Part shown: positions 56,204-64,000 of the stretch, one piece after another
Layout of the letters: the number at the start of each line of letters is the position of its first letter
How positions within the stretch are numbered: the first letter of the stretch is position 1
Assembly (NCBI RefSeq): GCF_015143595.1
Contig: NZ_WYEU01000002.1
Span: 992,001-1,056,000, forward strand
Direction of reading: 5' to 3'
Source: Sneathiella sp. P13V-1
GTDB taxonomy: Bacteria; Pseudomonadota; Alphaproteobacteria; Sneathiellales; Sneathiellaceae
DNA: 64,000 nt
Notes under the pieces: model-generated
Database searches by the model: none
Seen by the model: only the letters and a program-made list of their open reading frames with translations
What the model was told of the DNA's origin: nothing
Position numbers and translations under genes: made by a program

Positions 56204-57414
56204 TTTCAGTAGAAGAAGCTTTAAAGAACATTCTTTCTGCAATTAAACCTGTTTCCACGGAAACGGTTTCTATCCAGCTGGCATCCGGACGCATCCTCGC
56301 CGAACCGGTGACCGCCCGCCGCACACAACCCCCATCAGACTTATCCGCAATGGACGGTTATGCAGTCAAAGCATCTGATGTTGCTGTAATCCCTGCCAAG
56401 CTGTCTGTGATTGGCGAGTCTGCTGCAGGGCATGGCTTTGAAGGGTCCGTCGGAACAGGGGAAGCCGTTCGAATTTTCACAGGTGCCCCGCTTCCAAAAG
56501 GAACGGATACCATCATCATTCAGGAAGACACTGATCGAGATGGTGATATTGTCACCGTTAAAGAAGGCGCTGATGAAGGGCGTTATGTACGCCGTGCAGG
56601 GATTGATTTCCGTGAAGGGGAACCTGCCCTAAAAGCAGGTAAAAAACTGACCCCACGGGATATCGGGCTTATGGCCGCCATGAACATCCCCTGGGTGGCT
56701 GTTTATCGCAAACCACAGATCGCTTTGCTATCCACAGGTGATGAACTCGTGCGCCCCGGGGAGCCACTTGGTTCCAATCAGATTATTTCAACAAACAGTC
56801 TGGTTGTTGCTGCCATGATCGAACAGGCAGGCGGAGAAGCCATTGACTTGGGCATTGCCGCAGACAATGAAGATAGCCTTCGTCAAATGGCTCAGGGTGC
56901 GGCTAAAGCTGACATGCTTGTAACACTTGGCGGCGCTTCCGTTGGTGACCATGACCTTGTTCAGTCGGTCTTAGGAAAAGAAGGCCTGCAGATTGATTTC
57001 TGGCGCATCGCCATGCGCCCGGGTAAGCCCTTGATGTTCGGAGATCTTGCAGGAACACCCATGCTGGGCATGCCTGGAAATCCGGTCTCCAGCATGATTT
57101 GCAGCTATATCTTCCTGATCCCTGCCCTTGATATCCTGATGGGCCGCGCACCAAGAGATCCAAAATCAATCCCTGCGATCCTGTCTCATGATGTAAAGCA
57201 AAATGACCAACGTCAGGATTATTTGCGGGCCAAGATCGTTGGCGATCAAGACGGACTTCCGCTGATTGAAACTTTTTCCAACCAAGACAGCTCCTTACTT
57301 TCTGCGCTGTCAGAGGCCGATTGTCTTCTTATGCGCCTCCCACATGCGGATCCCTTGAACAAAGGGCAACAAGTTGAAATTCTGATGCTGGAAGCTGCCT
57401 ACCCGGATGTATAG
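56200..57414 (+). CDS. moeA: Molybdopterin molybdenumtransferase
   Basis: A 404-residue protein that inserts molybdenum into molybdopterin. Motifs in order: [53 protein letters not shown] segment ([14 protein letters not shown]), [33 protein letters not shown], and [18 protein letters not shown]. Coupled to moaC by ATGA. Confidence 0.96.
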   Translation: MISVEEALKNILSAIKPVSTETVSIQLASGRILAEPVTARRTQPPSDLSAMDGYAVKASDVAVIPAKLSVIGESAAGHGFEGSVGTGEAVRIFTGAPLPKGTDTIIIQEDTDRDGDIVTVKEGADEGRYVRRAGIDFREGEPALKAGKKLTPRDIGLMAAMNIPWVAVYRKPQIALLSTGDELVRPGEPLGSNQIISTNSLVVAAMIEQAGGEAIDLGIAADNEDSLRQMAQGAAKADMLVTLGGASVGDHDLVQSVLGKEGLQIDFWRIAMRPGKPLMFGDLAGTPMLGMPGNPVSSMICSYIFLIPALDILMGRAPRDPKSIPAILSHDVKQNDQRQDYLRAKIVGDQDGLPLIETFSNQDSSLLSALSEADCLLMRLPHADPLNKGQQVEILMLEAAYPDV

Positions 57415-57453
57415 CGATTAAGATCAATTCTATTGGTGCTTGACCTCACCGGA

Positions 57454-57468
57454 GAACTTTTGTAGAAC
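57454..57468. promoter_or_regulatory. LexA (SOS) box upstream of lexA
   Basis: GAAC-N7-GAAC direct repeat (GAAC 57454-57457 and 57465-57468), the alphaproteobacterial LexA-binding form, 38 bases before the lexA ATG. Indicates autorepression. Confidence 0.85.
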
Positions 57469-57505
57469 ATTTAAAGATGTTTTGGTTTTGTTCTTCGGGG
57501 GCACC

Positions 57506-58222
57506 ATGCTAACCAAAAAGCAACACGAGCTATTGATGTTCATCCACCACTATCTTGAAGATCGTGGTGTCTGTCCTTCCTTTGATGAAATGAAGGAAGC
57601 ATTAGACTTGAAATCCAAGTCTGGAATTCACCGCCTGATTACAGGATTGACGGAACGGGGCTTTATTCGCCGCCTTCCCCATCGTGCGCGTGCTTTGGAA
57701 GTTCTAAAATTGCCCGATGCAGTTCTGCCCGAAGGTTTGAAAAACAGAAACACCAAGCCAAGCACCGGATCGCCCAAGGAAAATGTGGTTCAGGCCGAAT
57801 TTGGCAATCGTAGCGGTGATAACAGCAGTGCTGACAACGGCATTGTTAATTTGCCGCTTTATGGCCGAATTGCCGCAGGTCTTGCTATCGAAGCAGTGAC
57901 GGATCCTGACAGCTTTGTAGATGTGCCTCAATCCATGTTGGATGGCGGTAAACATTACTGCCTCGAAGTTGCGGGTGACTCCATGATCAATGCGGGCATC
58001 CATGATGGTGACACCGTTGTCATACGTGACTGCAACACAGCTGAAAATGGCGCCATTGTTGTTGCGTTGATTGATAATGAAGAAGTGACGCTTAAACGCC
58101 TGCACCGTAAAGGAAATACCGTGGCGCTTGAGGCCGAAAATCCAGAATATGAAACTCGGATTTTTGGCCCTGATCGGGTGAAGGTCCAAGGAAAGCTGGT
58201 CGGTCTTTTCCGACAGTATTGA
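57506..58222 (+). CDS. lexA: LexA repressor
   Basis: A 238-residue SOS repressor. The N-terminal winged helix reads [20 protein letters not shown] and [27 protein letters not shown]. After a linker, the self-cleavage Ala-Gly is in [12 protein letters not shown], the catalytic Ser in [15 protein letters not shown] and the Lys in [11 protein letters not shown]. The start is the ATG at 57506 after GGGGG; the longer frame from 57440 covers the LexA box. Its stop faces comEC, four bases apart. Confidence 0.96.
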   Translation: MLTKKQHELLMFIHHYLEDRGVCPSFDEMKEALDLKSKSGIHRLITGLTERGFIRRLPHRARALEVLKLPDAVLPEGLKNRNTKPSTGSPKENVVQAEFGNRSGDNSSADNGIVNLPLYGRIAAGLAIEAVTDPDSFVDVPQSMLDGGKHYCLEVAGDSMINAGIHDGDTVVIRDCNTAENGAIVVALIDNEEVTLKRLHRKGNTVALEAENPEYETRIFGPDRVKVQGKLVGLFRQY

Positions 58223-58226
58223 GATA

Positions 58227-60284
58227 TCAAGGTTTCTGAGGCACCCAAGGGCGATGCCCTCTCACCCCATTTACCGTTTCTATAATCACATGCTCTTTGT
58301 CATTGATATAAAGGGCATGTGCTCCATTTCTCCACATGTCAAAACGATCGATGATGTAATCGGGATTTTCACACTCTCCCCCTATAGGGGCATTGCTAAT
58401 CAGTATATCAGAATGCGCACAATCCAATGTGTATGAATATGGATTGTAGGAAACAGCAATCTGCGATCCTTTCACGCTAAAAACACACCCCACAGGATCA
58501 CATTTCATTTCATGATCCGGATTACTGGCAAATTGCTGTGGTTTAACATCACGTCCTAAATAAACCTTCCATTTCTCACGGTCGAATTTGTCTGTTTTTA
58601 TATTGCTTACCAGTAATTCGTTTTCCGATACCACCATGACTGTATTACCGCTATTGGACACGAGAAGGTCAGGCTTCTGATATCCTGCTTGAGCGGCGAC
58701 ACCAATTACAATCCCGATAATCGCGGCATACCTAATCCAGCTGCGCCATACGGCGAACCACAACACTGATAAAACAAGTGCAACCAAAGTGATGTCTGAA
58801 AAACTGCCAATAACCAATGTTGAAAAGTCGAAATTCGCTGCCCACTTTGCGATCGCTTGAATATGTTCAACACCAGCTCCTGCCAGCGACAAGGGATAAT
58901 CCATCAATCCTATGGGATAAAGAAGCAGGGAAATGAGTACCCATGGCATAACCCAAAAACCCATCACGGGCACCGCTATCATATTTGCTACAACACCCAA
59001 GGTCGCCACTTGCCCAAAATGATAGATCGCGAACGGGGCCGTTGCCAATGAGGCTATAACCGAGGTGGCAAGAACCCCGATGAGGTAATAAAAAAATCGC
59101 GTTAGAAGGCCTTTATCTTGTCCTCGGATCAAGAACTTCTGGCCAAACTCTTGATATATGGCAATCAGACAAAATACGGCAGAAAATGACATCTGGAAGC
59201 TCGCCCCCAACAAGCTTTCCGGCTTAAACAATAGAACAACCATCGCAGCAATCGCTAAATTTCTGTAGGATAATGCCGTGCGATCAAAACAGATGGCCAG
59301 AAACACTAAAGAAATCATCACGAAAGCCCGAAAAGCCGATATCGACATCCCACTTAAGGCCAAATACGAAACCAATCCGATGATTGCCACGCTTGCTGCA
59401 ATTTTCTTAAGGGGAAGCGTCAAAGCGATCCTTGGGATCAATGCCCCGGCGAAACGAAGAACAAAGAAGATAAGCCCGCCAACCATTCCCATATGTAGAC
59501 CCGAAATGGCAATCAGGTGCGCCAAACCGGAGCCCCTCATATCTTCCAGAGTTTGTTTGTCGAGGCCATTCCGCTCCCCAGTGGTAATAGCGAGCAAAAA
59601 TCCCTTAACATCTTCAGCCGAATTTTCCTCCACCGCCCTGCCAATTGAAAAACGCCAGTCTTCTAATAGGCTGGCAAAAACCTTGTTTTGATTCTCAAGA
59701 ATTTCTAGTTTCGTTACAAAGCCGACGGCACCAATGCCTTGGAAATATAACTGACGCTGAAAATCAAATCCCCCCGGATAGGCTGGTAAGGGCGGTGGCG
59801 ACAAAAAAGCGGATAGCTTCACCCTGTCACCGGGTTTGGGAGATTTACCTTTCAATCGGTATGAAAGCCTAACTTTTGAAGGACCGATAAAACCATCTTT
59901 CTGAAAACCAATATTCTCAAGTACGACCTTACGTCCTTTGTGACTGGCTGAAATTGATGAGACCACCGCTGTCATTTCTACAAAAGTTCGCTTATCCAAA
60001 ACGGGTGCCGAAACGCTCGTTTGTCGCAGTTTTGCGGCCGATATTCCCCCCACGAAGAGCACAAACATTAACATAAGCAGCGAGAGTAACTGCAGATCGC
60101 GATATCGAGCGGTGAGGTAAACGGCAATACTGACAGGCAACAGGGCCATCCACGTGGCCTCGAGTTCAAAAGGTAACGTGAAATAAAGCGCGATGCCGCC
60201 AGCGAAAAAAACAGGCGCCCAAAGCACCCATCGTGCACGATCCGCATAAAGAAGCGACGCAAATGTAGAAAACAGTGCTGGCAA
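58227..60284 (-). CDS. comEC: ComEC/Rec2 family DNA-uptake channel
   Basis: A 685-residue membrane protein. N-terminal hydrophobic segments, then an OB-like periplasmic part ([44 protein letters not shown]). The competence domain carries the signature [21 protein letters not shown] and [28 protein letters not shown], with about ten helices. The C-terminal region after residue 545 corresponds to the metallo-beta-lactamase-like domain, but I do not see its HxHxDH motif, as in many alphaproteobacterial copies. The start is a TTG at 60284 after GGGGGAG. Divergent from gltX. Confidence 0.9.
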   Translation of the reverse strand: MPALFSTFASLLYADRARWVLWAPVFFAGGIALYFTLPFELEATWMALLPVSIAVYLTARYRDLQLLSLLMLMFVLFVGGISAAKLRQTSVSAPVLDKRTFVEMTAVVSSISASHKGRKVVLENIGFQKDGFIGPSKVRLSYRLKGKSPKPGDRVKLSAFLSPPPLPAYPGGFDFQRQLYFQGIGAVGFVTKLEILENQNKVFASLLEDWRFSIGRAVEENSAEDVKGFLLAITTGERNGLDKQTLEDMRGSGLAHLIAISGLHMGMVGGLIFFVLRFAGALIPRIALTLPLKKIAASVAIIGLVSYLALSGMSISAFRAFVMISLVFLAICFDRTALSYRNLAIAAMVVLLFKPESLLGASFQMSFSAVFCLIAIYQEFGQKFLIRGQDKGLLTRFFYYLIGVLATSVIASLATAPFAIYHFGQVATLGVVANMIAVPVMGFWVMPWVLISLLLYPIGLMDYPLSLAGAGVEHIQAIAKWAANFDFSTLVIGSFSDITLVALVLSVLWFAVWRSWIRYAAIIGIVIGVAAQAGYQKPDLLVSNSGNTVMVVSENELLVSNIKTDKFDREKWKVYLGRDVKPQQFASNPDHEMKCDPVGCVFSVKGSQIAVSYNPYSYTLDCAHSDILISNAPIGGECENPDYIIDRFDMWRNGAHALYINDKEHVIIETVNGVRGHRPWVPQKP

Positions 60285-60409
60285 TTACTCCCCCCAAAGT
60301 TTCTATCGCTGACTTGCCTAAACAGGCCCCAATAGAGTACAACTGCCGTCGACTGAAAGATGTCTCCGGAATTAAACCATTAATTGAATTTCTTGCAAAG
60401 AAAATTGCC

Positions 60410-61810
60410 ATGTCTGTCGTAACTCGATTTGCTCCCTCTCCTACCGGTTTTCTGCATATTGGCGGTGCAAGAACTGCGCTCTTTAACTGGCTGTATGCAA
60501 AACGCCACAACGGCAAATTTTTGCTTCGCATTGAGGATACTGATCGCGAGCGCTCCACGGATGAGGCAATCGAAGCAATTCTAAACGGTTTGGAATGGAT
60601 GGGCCTTGATTGGGATGGTGAGCCGGTTTACCAGTTCTCCCGTCGCGACCGTCACAAGGAAATTGCAGACCAGCTTCTGGCAGAAGGCAAAGCCTATAGA
60701 TGCTACGCTTCCAAAGAAGAGCTGGAAGAAATGCGCGCCAAAGCGCGTGAAGAAAAGCGTGCACCCGGTTATGATGGACGTTGGCGTGACCGTGATCCAT
60801 CTGAAGCTCCAGAAGGTGTTGATCCGGTGATCCGCTTTAAATCCCCTAACGAAGGCGCAACTGTTATCAAAGACGCTGTTCAGGGTGATGTGACAATTAA
60901 AAACGAGCAGTTAGACGACTTTATTATCCTGCGTGCAGATGGCACACCAACTTACATGCTGTCAGTGATTGTGGATGACCACGATATGGGTGTCACGGAC
61001 ATTATCCGCGGAGACGACCACCTGACAAATGCAGCACGCCAGCTTCAAGTATATGAAGCATTGGGTTGGGATGCCCCGCGCATGTGCCATATCCCCCTCA
61101 TTCATGGGCCAGATGGTGCAAAGCTCTCCAAACGTCACGGTGCTTTGGGTGTAGAAGCCTATCGCGACATGGGCTATCTGCCGGAAGCCATGCGAAACTA
61201 TTTACTTCGTCTAGGCTGGTCTCATGGAGATGATGAGATTATTTCCACGGAACAGGCTATTGAATGGTTTAACCTCGAAAATATCGGTAAATCTGCTGCC
61301 CGTTTCGACTTTGATAAGCTGGAAAGCCTTAACGGAACCTACATCCGCGGGGCTGATGACGCCTATTTGACCAGCCTTATTTTACCACTTTTGTCCAAGG
61401 AAACCGGGCTTGAGCTGGGACAAGATGACGCGACTTTGATTGAAAAAGCTATGTACGGCTTGAAAGAGCGAGCAAAATCAGTAATATCCCTAGCGGAAAG
61501 TGCCCGTTTTCTCGTCGCCAAACGACCACTGGCGATGGATGACAAGGCAAAAAATCTTCTGTCAGATGACTCCGTAACACTTTTGCAAAAATTAGCTGAC
61601 AGATTGGATACCCTTGCAGAGTGGAACAAGGACACAATTGAAGCCGCAGTTCGGGAAACGGCAGAGGCCGAAGATCTCAAACTTGGCAAGATTGCGCAAC
61701 CACTTCGCGCTGCCCTGACAGGCACAACAGTATCTCCAGGCATTTTTGATGTGCTGGAAGTACTGGGTAAAACAGAATCCATCGGCCGTATCCGCGATAC
61801 CGCCGAATAG
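60410..61810 (+). CDS. gltX: Glutamate-tRNA ligase
   Basis: A 466-residue class I aminoacyl-tRNA synthetase. [22 protein letters not shown] contains the HIGH motif, [18 protein letters not shown] the KMSKS motif, and [18 protein letters not shown] is typical. The upstream frame (60275) overlaps comEC and lacks homology; ATG 60410 gives the family length. An alphaproteobacterium may carry a second copy acting on Gln-tRNA. Confidence 0.96.
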   Translation: MSVVTRFAPSPTGFLHIGGARTALFNWLYAKRHNGKFLLRIEDTDRERSTDEAIEAILNGLEWMGLDWDGEPVYQFSRRDRHKEIADQLLAEGKAYRCYASKEELEEMRAKAREEKRAPGYDGRWRDRDPSEAPEGVDPVIRFKSPNEGATVIKDAVQGDVTIKNEQLDDFIILRADGTPTYMLSVIVDDHDMGVTDIIRGDDHLTNAARQLQVYEALGWDAPRMCHIPLIHGPDGAKLSKRHGALGVEAYRDMGYLPEAMRNYLLRLGWSHGDDEIISTEQAIEWFNLENIGKSAARFDFDKLESLNGTYIRGADDAYLTSLILPLLSKETGLELGQDDATLIEKAMYGLKERAKSVISLAESARFLVAKRPLAMDDKAKNLLSDDSVTLLQKLADRLDTLAEWNKDTIEAAVRETAEAEDLKLGKIAQPLRAALTGTTVSPGIFDVLEVLGKTESIGRIRDTAE

Positions 61811-61893
61811 TGTTTTTTAGGTGGGACAATCTCTCACCATCTCGTCAAATGACGATTAATTTGCAAACCCTCTCCTTGCAGGGTTTTAAAACG

Positions 61894-61924
61894 TTGAAGC
61901 TGACCATTTCTGGGCCAGCTTCAA
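61894..61924 (+). promoter_or_regulatory. Hairpin in the gltA leader
   Basis: 9-bp stem TTGAAGCTG / CAGCTTCAA, extended by two inner C-G pairs after one mismatch, 20 bases before the gltA ATG and just before its AAGGGA site. It may be the end of the gltX transcript (weak, no T-run) or a leader element. Confidence 0.45.
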
Positions 61925-61943
61925 AATAAAAGGGAAAGAATAT

Positions 61944-63245
61944 ATGAGTGGCTCTAAGGTAAATGGCAACGTCCAGCTCGACGAAAATGGTCAAGTAACA
62001 GAACTTCCGATGATCGAAGGTTCAGTTGGGCCAAAAGTGATCGATATCCGTAAACTTTACGCCCAGACTGGTCATTTCACATACGATCCTGGCTTTACTT
62101 CTACTGCTTCCTGTGACTCAGCAATTACCTATATCGACGGTGATGAAGGCGTGTTAATGCACCGCGGTTACAAGATCGAAGAACTGGCATCTCAAAGCGA
62201 CTTTATGGAAGTTTGCTATCTTCTACTGAAAGGTGAATTGCCAAACGCACAGCAGAAAGAAGATTTCACAACAAGCATCACTTACCACACCATGCTTCAC
62301 GAGCAGCTGACTAAATTTTTCAGCGGTTTCCGTCGTGACGCCCACCCAATGGCCATTATGGTTGGTGTTGTAGGTGCTCTGTCTGCCTTCTATCACGACA
62401 GCACAGATATCAATGATCCACGTCAGCGTATGATTGCAAGTCATCGTCTGATCGCGAAAATGCCAACTATTGCTGCGATGGCATATAAATACTCCGTTGG
62501 TCAGCCTTTCATCTACCCACGTAACGATCTGTCATACGCAGAAAACTTCCTGCACATGACATTCAGCGTTCCTGCAGAAGAATACAAAATGTCACCGGTT
62601 ATTTCCCGTGCCATGGATCGTATTTTCACGCTGCATGCTGACCACGAGCAAAACGCGTCAACATCTACAGTACGTCTTGCCGGCTCTTCCGGTGCGAACC
62701 CATTTGCATGTATTGCCGCTGGTATCGCTTGTCTGTGGGGCCCTGCCCATGGTGGTGCCAACGAAGCTGTTCTTGAAATGCTGGACGAAATTGGTTCTGT
62801 CGACAATGTTCAGGAATACATCAACAAAGCTAAAGACAAGAACGATCCGTTCCGTCTGATGGGCTTTGGTCACCGTGTTTACAAGAATTACGATCCGCGC
62901 GCGAAAGTGATGCAGGAAACTTGCTATGAAGTTCTGGAAGAACTGAACATGCAAGATGAGCCAATGCTGAAACTGGCGATGGAACTGGAACGCATTGCGC
63001 TTGAAGATCCATACTTTGTTGAGAAGAAACTGTTCCCGAATGTGGACTTCTACTCAGGCATTATCCTGAAAGCACTTGGCTTCCCAACAAGCATGTTCAC
63101 AGTGCTGTTTGCCCTTGCCCGTACAGTTGGCTGGGTTGCGCAGTGGAATGAAATGATGGAAGATCCTGCACGTAAGATCGGTCGTCCTCGTCAGCTATAC
63201 ACAGGTCCTGCGGAACGCCCATTTGTTCCACTCGACAAGCGCTAA
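61944..63245 (+). CDS. gltA: Citrate synthase (type I, hexameric)
   Basis: A 433-residue enzyme joining oxaloacetate and acetyl-CoA. It starts with the long N-terminal domain of Gram-negative type I forms ([42 protein letters not shown]). The active-site His lies in [16 protein letters not shown], the second in [16 protein letters not shown], and the Asp in [12 protein letters not shown]. Good AAGGGA site. Follows gltX. Confidence 0.98.
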   Translation: MSGSKVNGNVQLDENGQVTELPMIEGSVGPKVIDIRKLYAQTGHFTYDPGFTSTASCDSAITYIDGDEGVLMHRGYKIEELASQSDFMEVCYLLLKGELPNAQQKEDFTTSITYHTMLHEQLTKFFSGFRRDAHPMAIMVGVVGALSAFYHDSTDINDPRQRMIASHRLIAKMPTIAAMAYKYSVGQPFIYPRNDLSYAENFLHMTFSVPAEEYKMSPVISRAMDRIFTLHADHEQNASTSTVRLAGSSGANPFACIAAGIACLWGPAHGGANEAVLEMLDEIGSVDNVQEYINKAKDKNDPFRLMGFGHRVYKNYDPRAKVMQETCYEVLEELNMQDEPMLKLAMELERIALEDPYFVEKKLFPNVDFYSGIILKALGFPTSMFTVLFALARTVGWVAQWNEMMEDPARKIGRPRQLYTGPAERPFVPLDKR

Positions 63246-63253
63246 GAGACTTT

Positions 63254-63451
63254 ATGCGGGCGCGCGTTTCCATAGAGAACCAAATGCCTTCAGCCAAACC
63301 GGCTGAAGGCGAAAAACGCTCGCGCAAAATCATTTTGAAAGCGGTGAATGACAATCATCCACCGCTTTCATATCGACTAAAAAAATTCTTTTTCTATGGA
63401 TTACCGGTTGCCGGTATATTGACCTTATCGGTCCTTCTCTACCTATCCTGA
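63254..63451 (+). CDS. Small single-pass membrane protein, unknown
   Basis: A 65-residue frame starting eight bases after gltA, with AAGAGA placed well before the ATG. It has a basic N-terminal half (KPAEGEKRSRKIILKAVNDN) and one C-terminal membrane helix (FFFYGLPVAGILTLSVLLYL). The tail overlaps the end of lpxB on the other strand by nine bases. No family recognised; ribosome site, composition and position favour a real gene. Confidence 0.55.
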   Translation: MRARVSIENQMPSAKPAEGEKRSRKIILKAVNDNHPPLSYRLKKFFFYGLPVAGILTLSVLLYLS

Positions 63452-64000
63452 GATAAGCTCTTTAACGATCCTGGCTGCCTGAAGTCCAGGTGCTTCCCCG
63501 TTCCCTTGAAGCTTTGACATGGCACTGTTGTAGCCAGCTTGCTGCTGCTCTACTGCATTGTTGTCTGTCAGCAATTTTTTAATCGCAGGGGACAAATTCT
63601 CAACCGTACAGTCTTCCAGCAAAAACTCTGGCACAACTTCCTGCTCTTCCAGAATGTTCACCAGATTTACATAATCCAGTTTTACCAATTTGCGGGCCAA
63701 ATAAGACGTTACAGGATGCATTCGGTAAGCAATAACTGATGGCAGTCCGGCCATCGCCAGCTCTAGCCCCACCGTCCCAGACGCCGCCAGAGCCGCGTCC
63801 GATGCTGCCATCGCATCATATTTCTCGCCTGCTGCCTCGACGAGCAATGGCTCAAGGTCTGTATTCTGAAAATACTCGGTTACTAACGGTCTGGTCTTGC
63901 CAATAACAGGGATAACCAATTTTAAGTTCCTGACATTTTGCATCACATGGCGAACACTGTCCGTGAAAATGTCCAAATGCCTCGTAACTTCCCCTTTACG
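63443..64000 (-). CDS. lpxB: Lipid-A-disaccharide synthase, C-terminal part (cut by window edge)
   Basis: The last 185 residues of LpxB, running off the right edge. The first residues visible (RKGEVTRHLDIF) are the family GSR.GEV.R segment. AMAASDAALAASGTVGLELAMAGLPSVIAYR and YVNLVNILEEQEVVPEFLLEDCT are the GT-B donor-site motifs. It makes lipid A disaccharide from UDP-diacylglucosamine and lipid X. The open frame continues upstream of the apparent Met at 63976, so that Met is internal. Confidence 0.93.
   Translation of the reverse strand, partial: RKGEVTRHLDIFTDSVRHVMQNVRNLKLVIPVIGKTRPLVTEYFQNTDLEPLLVEAAGEKYDAMAASDAALAASGTVGLELAMAGLPSVIAYRMHPVTSYLARKLVKLDYVNLVNILEEQEVVPEFLLEDCTVENLSPAIKKLLTDNNAVEQQQAGYNSAMSKLQGNGEAPGLQAARIVKELISG

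Overview
The window looks like chromosomal DNA of a Gram-negative, probably marine, alphaproteobacterium of moderate GC (judged by eye, mid-to-high 40s %). The basis is the gene content: ppiD-trpE, trpG-trpD-trpC-moaC-moeA-lexA, gltX-gltA and lpxB, plus a GAAC-N7-GAAC site before lexA, which is the alphaproteobacterial SOS-box form. Three TRAP/ABC uptake systems and two RTX-type secreted proteins suit a heterotroph scavenging dissolved organic nitrogen. No tRNA, rRNA, CRISPR array, insertion sequence or phage gene was seen.

Left part (1-11.4 kb). A YD-repeat/SpvB-like secreted protein runs off the left edge, divergent from a penicillin-acylase-family Ntn hydrolase. A GcvA-type LysR regulator is divergent from an operon of an M20 deacylase, an MmgE/PrpD protein and a TRAP transporter (dctP-dctQ-dctM), with a dyad operator candidate between them.

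Accessory block (11.5-19.6 kb). First come an Asp/Glu-racemase-family enzyme with a C-terminal linker insertion, two paralogous proteins of no family known to me (12607 and 15430), and between them an RTX gene interrupted by one in-frame stop. Then comes a compact locus: ECF sigma factor plus anti-sigma factor, facing a divergent operon (Gly/Asp-repeat exported protein, lipoprotein, PKHD-type Fe/2-oxoglutarate hydroxylase) and a second Gly/Asp-repeat protein. I find one promoter-like pattern, GGA(A/T)(T/G)A-N16-GTT(G/T)TC, before the sigma gene and before both Gly/Asp-repeat genes. This suggests a small autoregulated regulon and is the best candidate for an undescribed system.

Middle part (19.6-43.1 kb). 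A second TRAP system, bacterioferritin with its ferredoxin, a DsbA/GST-kappa-like isomerase, and ackA with a Pta/Ptb-type acyltransferase. Next is a TPR-sulfotransferase downstream of an acidic, Tyr/Asp-rich RTX protein. A C45 acyltransferase-like protein, then a peptide-type ABC operon ending in an N-formylglutamate-amidohydrolase-like gene, divergent from a LysR gene coupled to an aspartoacylase/AstE-like gene. A PQQ-type sugar dehydrogenase-like protein and a SixA-like phosphatase follow. Five unrelated amide-bond hydrolase families occur within about 40 kb, pointing to N-acyl amino acid or peptide catabolism.

Right part (43.2-64 kb). Housekeeping genes: tpiA, secG, pyrG, kdsA and eno on the minus strand; ppiD-trpE; a divergent-polysaccharide-deacetylase gene on the minus strand; trpGDC-moaC-moeA; lexA; comEC (minus); gltX; gltA; a small membrane protein; and the 3' part of lpxB running off the right edge.
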